The translations under genes and the position numbers were made by a program. Under the pieces are notes generated by a model that ran no database searches, was not told the origin of the DNA, and worked only from the letters and a program-made list of their open reading frames with translations. This document shows, piece after piece, positions 7,653 to 16,009 of a stretch of DNA of 64,000 nucleotides. The DNA is taken from contig JBGSKC010000036.1 of the NCBI GenBank assembly GCA_041741415.1, forward strand, positions 124,001-188,000. Direction: 5' to 3'. Origin of the DNA: JANQTF01 sp041741415 (GTDB taxonomy: Bacteria > Bacteroidota > Bacteroidia > J057). Positions within the stretch are counted from its first letter, which is position 1; each line of letters opens with the position of its first letter.

Positions 7653-8824
7653 AAATCCTGTATGTTCACCAATACTTCAAAACTCCGGCGGAGGGTGGGG
7701 CCATTCGTTCCTACCATCTGGCGAGGGCGATGGTGGCAGCGGGCCATGAGGTGAAGATGATCCGGGCGGTGAATGGCGCAGCTGCGGTGGAATGGATAGA
7801 AGGGATCGAGGTGTATTCCTTGCATGTTCCCTACCAAAATGAAATGGGCTCTGCTGCCCGAATAACGGCATTCGTTCGATTTCTTTGGCATGCCTGGCAG
7901 GTGATGCGCAGCCAGCAAGGCGTGACGCTGTGTTACCTTAGCTCCACTCCGCTCACTGTGGGTTTGCTGGGGTTATGGGCAAAGTGGCGGCGCAAATGGC
8001 CCTACGTGTTTGAAGTGAGAGACCTTTGGCCGGAGGCCCCCATTCAGATGGGCGCTGTGCCCTGGAAGCCTGTGCAGCAACTGCTTTACTGGCTGGAAAA
8101 GCGAATTTATCTGGGGGCAAATGCCATTGTGGCGTTGTCGCCGGGCATGGTGGCCGGGGTAAAAAAGGTGGCCCCTGGCTCAAAGGTTCACCTGGTTCCC
8201 AACATGGCAGACCTCGTGTTTTATTCTTCCCTGCCCGACAAATCAGAGGCTGAGGAGATGTTGGGGTGGCCACCACGGTTTCGGTTGCTGTATGCCGGGA
8301 CCATCGGGCGGGCCAATCAGCTGGAGCCCATGGTAAGAATTGCGAAAGCTTTTCCGGAGCAGAAAGCGGAGCTCGTGCTGGTGGGCGACGGTGCGGAAAA
8401 AGCCCGCCTGGAAAGCCTGACTGCGGGTTGGCCGCAGGTGAGATGGATGCAACCTGTCAGCAAGGACAAGATCCGGCTGTTTCACGCGGCGAGCGATGGC
8501 GTGCTGGTGTCGTTTGGGCCGCAGCCCGTGCTGGAAACCACGAGTCCGAATAAGCTGTTTGACGGGTTGGCAGCCGAAAAAATGGTGGTTGTGAATGTGA
8601 ATGGGTGGCTGCGGGATATGGTGGAGAAAAGCGGTTGTGGAATCTTTGTGAATCCGGATCACCCCACCGGGGCGGTTGACAAGTTGCGACCTTACTGGGA
8701 AGAACCTGAGAAGCTGGCAGGGGCCCAGGCTGCTGCGCGGCAGCTGGCAGAGGAGCGGTTTTCGGTGGAGGCCCTTGGTGCCAGGGTGGTAAAAGTGGTG
8801 GAAGAGGTTGGGAATGGCCGGTGA
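7649..8824 (+). CDS. Glycosyltransferase family 4 protein
   Basis: 391 aa, GT-B fold retaining glycosyltransferase. N-terminal Rossmann half starts MKILYVHQYFKTPAEGGA and carries FEVRDLWPEAPIQ, typical of WbuB/WcaI-like enzymes that attach N-acetylated amino sugars; the C-terminal half has LVGDGAEKARLE and TSPNKLFDGLAAEK, the nucleotide-sugar-binding Glu/Gly region. Overlaps the previous stop codon as ATGA, indicating translational coupling. I infer that it adds the second or later sugar on the lipid-linked intermediate begun by the 4640 gene. The donor and acceptor cannot be read from sequence. Confidence 0.92.
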   Translation: MKILYVHQYFKTPAEGGAIRSYHLARAMVAAGHEVKMIRAVNGAAAVEWIEGIEVYSLHVPYQNEMGSAARITAFVRFLWHAWQVMRSQQGVTLCYLSSTPLTVGLLGLWAKWRRKWPYVFEVRDLWPEAPIQMGAVPWKPVQQLLYWLEKRIYLGANAIVALSPGMVAGVKKVAPGSKVHLVPNMADLVFYSSLPDKSEAEEMLGWPPRFRLLYAGTIGRANQLEPMVRIAKAFPEQKAELVLVGDGAEKARLESLTAGWPQVRWMQPVSKDKIRLFHAASDGVLVSFGPQPVLETTSPNKLFDGLAAEKMVVVNVNGWLRDMVEKSGCGIFVNPDHPTGAVDKLRPYWEEPEKLAGAQAAARQLAEERFSVEALGARVVKVVEEVGNGR

Positions 8825-8864
8825 GAGGCTTTCTATTTGTCAAACTCTTTTTGCAATTTCGGGT

Positions 8865-9527
8865 ATGGACCGGTTGGCTTTGTCGAAGTTGGTAGCCGGG
8901 GGCGAGGGCCCTACGCTGGAGTTTAAGCGAAAAGTGCGGCATCCCGAGCGAATTGCGCGGGAGTTTGTGGCATTTGCCAACACAGAAGGTGGAATTGTGC
9001 TGATCGGGGTGGATGATGACGGGACGATTTACGGATGCAAGGATGCTGCCGGGGAGGCCTACGAACTGGAAACCTGGATCCGGGCGAACGTGACCCCGAG
9101 CCTGGTGTTTGAACGCCGGGAAGTGTCGATCACTGCTCAGCGGGCGGTGCTGATCTATCGGATTCCGCAAGGAGAGGCAAAGCCATACCGGGTTCCGGTG
9201 ATGGAGGAAGGAGGCGAACCGCGACGCCTGGTGTATGTTCGAAAGGCAGACATGAGCATCAAGGCCAGCAGGGAAATGGTGCAATTGCTGCGAATGGGCA
9301 AGCGCGACCGCGGAGTAAACATTGCCTTTGGCGAACTGGAAAAGGCCCTGCTGCTTCACCTGGAAAATCATCCGGATATTACCCTTGATTCGGCGCAACG
9401 CCTCCTTCAGCTCAACAAGCGGCGCACCTCAGGGCTGCTCATTGCCCTTACCCAGGCAGGCTTGCTCCAATTGCAGCCCAGCGACAAGGGCGACCGCTTT
9501 TCCCTGCGGCCCGGAGCATTTGAATGA
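8865..9527 (+). CDS. AlbA_2-domain putative DNA/nucleotide-binding protein
   Basis: 220 aa. The N-terminal half is an AlbA_2 (Schlafen-like, formerly AAA_4) domain: GPTLEFKRKV, IAREFVAFANTEGGIVLIGVDDDG and GEAKPYRVP are its three conserved blocks. The C-terminal 80 residues are predicted helical and resemble a winged helix (LTLDSAQRLL...TSGLLIALTQAGLLQL). Such proteins are mostly uncharacterised; some act as transcription regulators or in phage defence. The frame is open back to a TTG at 8808 overlapping the glycosyltransferase; I chose ATG 8865 (MDRLALSKL), 40 bases after that gene's stop, because it just precedes the domain. Likely cotranscribed with the polysaccharide genes, but a shared role is not evident. 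Confidence 0.85.
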   Translation: MDRLALSKLVAGGEGPTLEFKRKVRHPERIAREFVAFANTEGGIVLIGVDDDGTIYGCKDAAGEAYELETWIRANVTPSLVFERREVSITAQRAVLIYRIPQGEAKPYRVPVMEEGGEPRRLVYVRKADMSIKASREMVQLLRMGKRDRGVNIAFGELEKALLLHLENHPDITLDSAQRLLQLNKRRTSGLLIALTQAGLLQLQPSDKGDRFSLRPGAFE

Positions 9528-9853
9528 AAGAATTCCGGCAGAAAGAACCGACGGCAGGCAATGGAAGGTACTTCCGCACCGTTTTTTCATTGATCAGGAA
9601 GGATTTTTCCATTTTCCACTTATTCCACGGCACCTGCCCTTGCCCTCCGATGAAGGGTTGCTTATATTAGGACTTGATCATCAGGGGGAAACATTCATCT
9701 GTATGAGCCATTTCCCCTGGTCTGCGGCCTGTATCGTCGATTTTCCCTTCGTTCCTTCGTACCCATTTTGTTTGAATTTCACCACAGCATTGAAAGAGGT
9801 GTAGTCACTTCGGGAGATGGGATTTCTCCTGTTAGGTGCGCAAAGCAAGCCAC
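9528..9853. other. Intergenic region without recognised feature
   Basis: An open frame crosses from the previous gene to 9804, but it has no independent start, its composition is that of a shadow, and nothing conserved is recognisable. The AT content rises from 9580 towards the promoter at 9854. Confidence 0.4.
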
Positions 9854-9884
9854 TTGCCTCAGCGCAGATTGAAGCGTACTTTTA
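9854..9884 (+). promoter_or_regulatory. Candidate promoter for the PKD adhesin
   Basis: TTG at 9854-9856, a 20-base spacer, then TACTTTTA at 9877-9884 (seven of eight positions of TAnnTTTG). It lies 46 bases upstream of the ATG at 9931, fitting Bacteroidota -33/-7 architecture. Confidence 0.5.
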
Positions 9885-9930
9885 TCACACCTATTCTGTT
9901 GTTTTGCTTGCCTGAATACCACCACTCCAC

Positions 9931-12900
9931 ATGATTCGAGCCAGACAGTTTCTTTTGCTTTTTGTGTTGTTGTTCGGCGGGTCGGCGATGCTTCGTGCCC
10001 AGCTCACGCTGTCCGATACTTTGTCGAAGACCGAGATGCTTCAAACGTTGTTCGGCAACGGCGTGTACATCAGCAACCTCACCTACACTTTTTGTGACAC
10101 CACCAACGCCATGCGGGAGTTCGACGCAACGAACACCAACTTGGGGCTTGGCAGAGGGGTGCTCTTGTCAACGGGTGAGGCTATGGATGCGGCCAACCCA
10201 GGAGGGCTTGCCTCGTGCAATGTTACAGGAAGTACCAACCTTGGCAGGCCCGGCTATTCGCCCCTCAATGCCCTTCTGCCGCCCGGCTTCACCACCAACG
10301 ATGCCTGCCGCATTTCCTTCAACATCACCCCGCTCTGCGACACCATTGCCATTAAATACGTGTTCGCCTCGGAGGAATATCCCTTCTATGTTAACTCCTC
10401 CTTCAACGATGTGTTTGCCTTCTGGATCAGCGGGCCTGGCTATGGGGCTGTGCCGGGTACCAATATTTCCGTTATTCCCGGCACCACAACGCCGGTTACG
10501 ATCAATAACATCAACAATGGCCAGGGGCCTAACTGCGTGCCCAGCACGGGCCCTTGTACCAACTGCGCCTACTACGTTGATAACCAGGCAGGTACCACTG
10601 TCGCCTACAACGCCTGGACCACGCCCCTGCTGGCCGAGGCAGTTGTGATTCCCTGCTCCACCTACACCATCACCATTGCCATCGCGGATGCCGGTGACTT
10701 TATCCTCGACTCAGGGGTATTTTTGGAAGCTGGCGGAATTGGTTGTACCTCACCCTCCCTCCAGCTGGCTGCCACCAACTCCACTGTGCTGGGCTCTAAC
10801 ATCGCCGTGGAAGGTTGCGTGAACTACGGTCAGTTTACCTTTAGCCTTCCATACCCACTCACCGACACTACCGTATTTCGCTACCAAATCTCTGGAACGG
10901 CAACTCCCGGCATCGACTATGTGCCTTTTCCCGACAGCATTGTGATGCCAGCCGGGCAAACAACCATCACGGTTCCTGTTTATATCTATGAGGATTCCAT
11001 CTCTGAAGGCTCCGAATTCATTCAGATTTACTACGTCGATTCGGCCCTGTGCGGAACCTTTGTTTACCAGGACACTGCCATCATGGAAATTCTGGACAAA
11101 CCATCCATGCCAGACGTACACGACCTTTCCCTTTGCCCTGGCGAGACAAAACAAATCCCTTTAAGCGGCGTGTCCAGTCCGGGAATGACCTTCCAGTGGA
11201 CACCAGGTCAGGGTCTTTCCAGCAACAACAACGCCTTTACGTTTGTTACCCTTCCCAACGCCACCACGAACTCAGTAACCAGGCAATACATTCTCACAAC
11301 CATAGATTTACAAGGATATTGCATTAACAACGACACCATCATTGCTACTGTTCACCCAAGAATAGACACTGATTTTCAGGCAGATACAGTTTGCTTTGGG
11401 GTGAATACCACTTTCCAGGACCTCACTGTTACCGACAGTATTGCCTCCCACCGCTGGGTGTTTGGAGATGGATCTTTGAGCCCCGATGCAGGGCCTGTTC
11501 ACCTTTACGCCAATCCAGGGTTGTTCCAGGTGAAATTGGTTACCGAAAACATTCACGGTTGCCGCGATTCGCTGATCAAGCCGGTGCTGGTGGACTCCCT
11601 GCCAGTAGCCAGTTTTACGGCCAACCCTGCCTGCGACGGCGCACCGGTGTTTTTCCAGAACGATGTTCGCCCACAAACCACTTATGCCTGGCGGTTTGGC
11701 GACGGCACTACCTCTGCTGCTGGTAGCCCCAACCACGTGTATCCCGGGCCGGGAAGCTATATCGTAACCATGGTTGCCACCACAGCTGCGGGGTGCCAGG
11801 ACAGCCTGAGCCGTGAAGTCCAGGTATATGCAAATCCAGCAGCAGCGTTCAGTTTTGTAGAAAATTGTGATGGTCAGGCCATTAGCTTTGCCCAGCAGGC
11901 CACTACCGGCACAGGCCAGAACCTTACCTATACCTGGCAACTCGGCGACGGCTCCACCAGTTCCCAAGCCGACCCAAGCCATCTGTATGGCACCTTTGGC
12001 ATCAAGCAGGTGCGACTCACCGTGACCGACGAATTCGGGTGCACCAGCAACCTGCTCCAGGAAGTGGAAGTTTTCCCGCTGCCCATTGCAGACTTTCAGG
12101 CAGATCCACTCTGTGAACAAACTCGCCTGACTCCGGTCAATCTCAGCACCGTTGCCGCCGGCAAAGACATTGTTGGGTATTTCTGGGATTTTGGATACGA
12201 CAGCCAGACAAGCACCTTCCTGGAGGCAAATGTTTCCTACAACGAGGAAGGCACCTACACCATTTTCCTGCGGGTAGAAACGGAAAATGGCTGCCGTGAC
12301 TCCGTTTCCAAGACTGTCGACATTTACCCGAATCCCTGGGCTAAATTCGCTTCTCCCTCCGTGTGTGTATCGGATGAAGCCGTCGTATTCAACTTTTCCG
12401 AAATCCCCAATCCCATTTTCAGCGATGTGCTCACGGCCGCCCAGTGGTCATGGGGCGACGGCACCGAAACTGAGGGAGACACAAGCTCTCACCGCTATCA
12501 GGCATTTGGCACCTACCCTGTGACGTTGCGGGTGGTAACCGACAAAGGTTGTGAGGCTTCGTTTACCCGCGACCTCCAGATTTACCCCTTGCCACAGGAT
12601 CCAGCCATTGTTTCAGACACGGTTTGCTTCGGCGACCCAGCCTTCCTGATGGCAATGGCCCCCTCGAGTGTGACGGTGAACTGGTATTACCAGGTAACGG
12701 ATCCGGCACCCTTCCAGCAGGGCTACAGCTATGTTACCCCGCCGAATACCTTCCCGGGCACCTACTTTGTGGAACCAGTTTCGGAGTTTGGCTGTATCGG
12801 CGCGCGCGTTCCGGTTTCGGTGGAGATTTTTGACGAAGAAAATGGCCGGATCGAAGCGAGTGCCCTCGTGGTGGAGATTCCGGCGGCGGTGGTCAACTTC

Positions 12901-13359
12901 AGTATTTCCGGAAGCCTGCGACCTGTTTCGTACCAGTGGCGATTTGGCGACGGAAATGGCTCCACCTCGGCAGAGCCAGCACATGAGTACCAGTTTCCGG
13001 GTATTTATGAGGTGGAGGTAAAAGTGATTGATGCCAATGGCTGTGAGTTCACCTTCCGGGAATATGTGGAAGTGAAGGAACTGGTCACGATCCACGTGCC
13101 GTCGGCATTCACGCCGAACGGAGACGGGTTCAACGACGAATTGTACCTGGGCTGGAACCTCGTTCACAGCCTGCAGTTCAAGCTCTACAACCGCTGGGGG
13201 CAGGTCGTTTATGAAACCAACGATCCTGATTTCCGCTGGAACGGTATTGACCCGAACGGCAGCCCCGTTCCGGAGGGAGTGTATGTCTTTTTTGTCCGTG
13301 CGGTCGATTTCCAGGGCCGCCCGATTGAGAAGAGCGGAACCATGACGATTCTGCGCTAG
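9931..13359 (+). CDS. Large secreted PKD-repeat protein with gliding-motility C-terminal domain (T9SS type B)
   Basis: 1142 aa, predicted cell-surface or secreted protein. Order: signal peptide (about 1-24, ending LRAQ); choice-of-anchor L domain (about 65-270; GLGRGVLLSTG, YVFASEEYP, DVFAFWISGPG); a Calx-beta-like stretch with GTATPGIDYVPFPD; a linker; six PKD-like repeats recognised by WVFGDGS, WRFGDGT, WQLGDGS, WDFGYDS, WSWGDGT and WRFGDGN; and the C-terminal block VPSAFTPNGDGFND ... NRWGQVVYET ... PEGVYVFFVRAVD, the CHU_C/gliding-motility domain used as a type-B sorting signal by the type IX system. Probably adhesive. It stands alone between a promoter candidate and a strong hairpin terminator. 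No enzymatic motif is visible; the ligand is unknown. Confidence 0.93.
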   Translation: MIRARQFLLLFVLLFGGSAMLRAQLTLSDTLSKTEMLQTLFGNGVYISNLTYTFCDTTNAMREFDATNTNLGLGRGVLLSTGEAMDAANPGGLASCNVTGSTNLGRPGYSPLNALLPPGFTTNDACRISFNITPLCDTIAIKYVFASEEYPFYVNSSFNDVFAFWISGPGYGAVPGTNISVIPGTTTPVTINNINNGQGPNCVPSTGPCTNCAYYVDNQAGTTVAYNAWTTPLLAEAVVIPCSTYTITIAIADAGDFILDSGVFLEAGGIGCTSPSLQLAATNSTVLGSNIAVEGCVNYGQFTFSLPYPLTDTTVFRYQISGTATPGIDYVPFPDSIVMPAGQTTITVPVYIYEDSISEGSEFIQIYYVDSALCGTFVYQDTAIMEILDKPSMPDVHDLSLCPGETKQIPLSGVSSPGMTFQWTPGQGLSSNNNAFTFVTLPNATTNSVTRQYILTTIDLQGYCINNDTIIATVHPRIDTDFQADTVCFGVNTTFQDLTVTDSIASHRWVFGDGSLSPDAGPVHLYANPGLFQVKLVTENIHGCRDSLIKPVLVDSLPVASFTANPACDGAPVFFQNDVRPQTTYAWRFGDGTTSAAGSPNHVYPGPGSYIVTMVATTAAGCQDSLSREVQVYANPAAAFSFVENCDGQAISFAQQATTGTGQNLTYTWQLGDGSTSSQADPSHLYGTFGIKQVRLTVTDEFGCTSNLLQEVEVFPLPIADFQADPLCEQTRLTPVNLSTVAAGKDIVGYFWDFGYDSQTSTFLEANVSYNEEGTYTIFLRVETENGCRDSVSKTVDIYPNPWAKFASPSVCVSDEAVVFNFSEIPNPIFSDVLTAAQWSWGDGTETEGDTSSHRYQAFGTYPVTLRVVTDKGCEASFTRDLQIYPLPQDPAIVSDTVCFGDPAFLMAMAPSSVTVNWYYQVTDPAPFQQGYSYVTPPNTFPGTYFVEPVSEFGCIGARVPVSVEIFDEENGRIEASALVVEIPAAVVNFSISGSLRPVSYQWRFGDGNGSTSAEPAHEYQFPGIYEVEVKVIDANGCEFTFREYVEVKELVTIHVPSAFTPNGDGFNDELYLGWNLVHSLQFKLYNRWGQVVYETNDPDFRWNGIDPNGSPVPEGVYVFFVRAVDFQGRPIEKSGTMTILR

Positions 13360-13376
13360 CAAGCGATCCAACAATT

Positions 13377-13414
13377 AGCCCCCACCGGCCTTGAAGACAA
13401 GGTTGGTGGGGGCT
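13377..13414 (+). terminator. Hairpin terminator after PKD adhesin
   Basis: AGCCCCCACC pairs with GGTGGGGGCT, extended inwards by imperfect GGCCTT/AAGGTT pairing, with TACTTTGTT following. It lies between convergent genes and may serve both strands. Confidence 0.7.
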
Positions 13415-13439
13415 ACTTTGTTGGAGAAAGCGGGGAGAA

Positions 13440-13781
13440 TTAGCCTACAGAATAGCCGGAAAAGGCCCTGTACTGCGGCGGCTGAAATCCAACCACAATA
13501 TCGGAAGCAGGTACGCCACGGTCAGTAAGCTCGCGACCCACATCCAGGTCTGTATTATTTGCCCGGATCCAGATTTTGCCCCCCTCAAGGTCGAAATGCA
13601 TAATAACCTGGTGGAGAAAGGCCTCATGCTCATCCCAGCCTATTCGAATGAGAACATAGTGATGGCTTTCAGTATCAGAGATTACCTGATAGCGTACATC
13701 TCTGATTCCCAGGGGAAGGTAGGTAGCATATTCGTTCAGCAGATCCAGGATCGCACGTTGATAGAGAGTCAGATGGTCCAT
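13440..13781 (-). CDS. xisI: XisI family protein
   Basis: 113 aa. The start MDHLTLYQRAILDLLNEYA, the central LIRIGWDEHEAFLHQVIMHFDLEGGKIWI and the end DIVVGFQPPQYRAFSGYSVG are characteristic of XisI. In Anabaena the xisH and xisI genes were found to be needed, with the recombinase XisF, for excision of the fdxN element in heterocysts, but most members of the family occur without any such element and their biochemical function is unknown. It starts 13 bases inside the end of xisH, the same close arrangement seen elsewhere, so the two act together. No recombinase gene or att-like direct repeat is seen here. Confidence 0.93.
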   Translation of the reverse strand: MDHLTLYQRAILDLLNEYATYLPLGIRDVRYQVISDTESHHYVLIRIGWDEHEAFLHQVIMHFDLEGGKIWIRANNTDLDVGRELTDRGVPASDIVVGFQPPQYRAFSGYSVG

Positions 13782-14179
13782 TGAACAATCGTTTGAGTGG
13801 TGGGATGAAAGATAATCAATGGTACTTGATACGTTTCCAATGAAGCTCTGATAGCCTCATTTTCCAAAAAGCGGGCTACCGTGAAAGGAACAGCTAAATA
13901 CAACCGACGATCTGGCTCCCTCAGTTGTAAACCAACACGATAATTAAGAAACTGACCCAAGGCAGAATGAAATTGATGAGAAAACGATAACCCAATAAAG
14001 CTCTTGATCTCCACAGCAATTTTTTCGCCTTCTCTTTCGGCCCCAACAATTCCTTCAGCTCCGAGATCAATCTGATAGTTGACATCATCGAATGGAAGAA
14101 TCAATGGATCATGAGTGATCATCCAGCCTTCCTTTGTGAGTGCTGCCACTACTTCCTGATGGAAAATGTCTCGTGCCAT
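13769..14179 (-). CDS. xisH: XisH family protein, PD-(D/E)XK-like
   Basis: 136 aa. ARDIFHQEVVAALTKEGW at the N-terminus, YQIDLGAEGIVGAEREGEKIAVEIKSF in the middle and LYLAVPFTVARFLE at the end identify XisH. The order Asp (IDLGAE) then Glu-x-Lys (VEIKSF) with a preceding beta-strand is a PD-(D/E)XK nuclease-like active site, which suggests DNA or RNA cleavage (inference). First gene of a two-gene unit with overlapping xisI. Many XisH/XisI pairs are found scattered in cyanobacteria and I suspect a toxin-antitoxin-like or defence role. ATG at 14179; the short gap to the 14243 gene holds no obvious promoter on the minus strand. Confidence 0.93.
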   Translation of the reverse strand: MARDIFHQEVVAALTKEGWMITHDPLILPFDDVNYQIDLGAEGIVGAEREGEKIAVEIKSFIGLSFSHQFHSALGQFLNYRVGLQLREPDRRLYLAVPFTVARFLENEAIRASLETYQVPLIIFHPTTQTIVQWTI

Positions 14180-14242
14180 GGCTTTGATTTATTCTCAATG
14201 TACTACAAATCACCAAGAATTCCCCTCCCACCCTTTCCTCCA

Positions 14243-15148
14243 CTACCCATTTTGTCCCGGCAGAAAGCTGCTGCCAGCCAGCAGCAAATCCTGGGTTGTT
14301 TCCACTTCTGCTCCCTCCCAGCCCATCCAGGAAGCGAAAGCTTGCAACATTGCACGCGGGCTTTGCTCCTGTTCATACTGGTGGCGCAGGGAAATGCTGC
14401 CCGCCGATTTTGACAGCTTGGCACCCTCCGCATCCAATTTGAGCGGATGGTGCCAGTAGCGGGCCGATCGGAACAGGTCGCCGCCCAGCCCCGGTTCCAG
14501 CCATCGCTGAAAGGCCGTGGAATCCAGCAAATCTGCCCCACGCACCACCAGGGTGGTTCCATACAGTCTGTCATCCACAAGCGAACTCAGCTGATAGGCA
14601 GGCCAGCCATCCTTTTTCCGAAGCACCGCATCCCGGAGCGTGGGACCCGGCACCTGCAGCACCTCTCCCATGCCTTCATCTGTCCAGGCTTCCTGCCAGG
14701 GCCAGGGCGTTTTCACTCGCCAGGCGAGGTCTGCGTTGCTCCATGACAAGCCCTTTTGGCGGCAGGTTCCCGGGTAGGAGCCGTCGCCCGGCAAAGCAGC
14801 AATGTCTTTTCTGGAGCATTCGCAGGGGAACAGCCAGCCCTGAGACTTCAGTTGCAGCAGGGCCGCGTCGTAGGCTTCCCGGCGAAGACGCTGCCGGAAA
14901 TCCCGCTGATGGGCCTCCACCGAAAACGGTCCGTCATCCCAGTCGAGTCCCAGCCAGTCAAGCGAGCGAAAAATATCATCAAGATAGACCTGCCGGACCC
15001 GATCCTCGTCCATGTCATCGATGCGAAGCCGGATCCTGCCACCCGCCCGGCGGGCCAGCAGCCAGGTCAGCAGGAAGTTGAAGGCATTCCCCTGATGCAG
15101 AAACCCACTTGGCGTGGGCGCAAACCGTGTGACGACGGGGTTGTTCAT
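14243..15148 (-). CDS. gluQ: Glutamyl-tRNA synthetase-like protein (GluQ type)
   Basis: 301 aa, class I aminoacyl-tRNA synthetase catalytic domain without an anticodon-binding domain. The N-terminus FAPTPSGFLHQGNAFN holds the HIGH-like motif (HQGN), LRIDDMDEDR follows, a zinc site is formed by CECSRKDI ... YPGTC, and AKLSKSAGS is the KMSKS-type loop. GluQ enzymes attach glutamate to queuosine at position 34 of tRNA-Asp. The length and lack of the C-terminal domain fit that class, but the substrate is not proven and Bacteroidota members are usually just labelled tRNA glutamyl-Q synthetase. Stands apart, 48 bases upstream in transcription from nothing else in view; the PPK2 pair ends at 15197. 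Confidence 0.88.
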   Translation of the reverse strand: MNNPVVTRFAPTPSGFLHQGNAFNFLLTWLLARRAGGRIRLRIDDMDEDRVRQVYLDDIFRSLDWLGLDWDDGPFSVEAHQRDFRQRLRREAYDAALLQLKSQGWLFPCECSRKDIAALPGDGSYPGTCRQKGLSWSNADLAWRVKTPWPWQEAWTDEGMGEVLQVPGPTLRDAVLRKKDGWPAYQLSSLVDDRLYGTTLVVRGADLLDSTAFQRWLEPGLGGDLFRSARYWHHPLKLDAEGAKLSKSAGSISLRHQYEQEQSPRAMLQAFASWMGWEGAEVETTQDLLLAGSSFLPGQNG

Positions 15149-15196
15149 CAGGACCTGGCACAGAGTGGAGCAGAACGAAGCATTCGGCGAATTTAT

Positions 15197-16009
15197 CTAC
15201 AACTCCACCCGTTCCGGAGCGAGCTGCTCTTGCTGAAAAGGAACGCTGCCCAGCAAGATCTCCAGGGCTTCAATCCGTGCTTCAGTTTTGCGATCTGCCT
15301 GGATCACATGCCAGGGGGCGTAGCTGGTGTTTGTTTGCTCAAACATCGCCTTTTTATAGTGGGTGTACTGGTCCCAGAGTTCCTGGGCGCGGAGGTCCAC
15401 CGGGCTCATTTTCCACTTTTTCAGCGGGGTTTTCCTGATATCGGCAAAACGGCGCAGCTGTTCCTCTTTTGAGATGGAGAAATACAGTTTGATGAGGTAA
15501 GTGCCCGATTCAATGAGCATTCGCTCGAAATCGTTTACCTGCCTCATGAAAACCCGGTATTCTTCGTCGCTGCAAAAACCATTCACGGGCTCCACCACGG
15601 CACGATTGTACCAGCTGCGGTCAAAAAACACCATTTCACCGGGCTTCGGCAGGCGCAGCACATAGCGCTGGAAATACCACTGCCCCTGCTCGTCGGGGGT
15701 GGGTTTGGGCAAAGCCACAATACGATAATGCCGGGGATTGATGTGGGCTGTGATACGCCGGATCGCGCCGCCCTTTCCGGCGGCGTCGCGGCCCTCAAAC
15801 AGCACCACCACCTTGTGCCCGCCCTGGATCGCCCAGTGCTGCAGTTTGACCATCTCCGCCTGCAGGTCCCTGATTTTCAGCTCATAGCGAGCCAGCCGCA
15901 GGGCTTTCGCCACATCGACTTTTTCTTCGGCGAACAATTGTTTCAGCCCGATTTTGGAATTGAGCACCAGGAGGTCGTCCTCGCTCAGGTTGAGGTGTTG
16001 ATGGCTCAT
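15197..16009 (-). CDS. ppk2: Polyphosphate kinase 2 family protein (second of tandem pair)
   Basis: 270 aa single-domain PPK2, a P-loop kinase that transfers phosphate between polyphosphate and nucleoside di- or monophosphates. Walker A is GRDAAGKGG (73-81), lid residues follow in ITAHINPRHYRIVALPKPT, and the Walker-B-like block is FFDRSWYNRAVVE (128-140). The length is that of single-domain class I/III enzymes, so nucleoside-diphosphate or -monophosphate kinase activity is expected; the class cannot be settled by eye. Its ATG overlaps the TGA of the preceding ppk2 by four bases, so the two are translationally coupled. Divergence between the two (different N-termini, different C-termini) suggests split substrate preferences. 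Confidence 0.93.
   Translation of the reverse strand: MSHQHLNLSEDDLLVLNSKIGLKQLFAEEKVDVAKALRLARYELKIRDLQAEMVKLQHWAIQGGHKVVVLFEGRDAAGKGGAIRRITAHINPRHYRIVALPKPTPDEQGQWYFQRYVLRLPKPGEMVFFDRSWYNRAVVEPVNGFCSDEEYRVFMRQVNDFERMLIESGTYLIKLYFSISKEEQLRRFADIRKTPLKKWKMSPVDLRAQELWDQYTHYKKAMFEQTNTSYAPWHVIQADRKTEARIEALEILLGSVPFQQEQLAPERVEL

Noticed and set aside
9322..9804. 160-codon open frame overlapping the AlbA_2 gene
   Set aside because: Most of it is out of frame with a real gene; the tail in the intergenic region has no start or motif.
13377..14242. Mobile-element boundaries around XisH/XisI
   Set aside because: Searched by eye for direct repeats or a recombinase near 13377-14242 and saw none.
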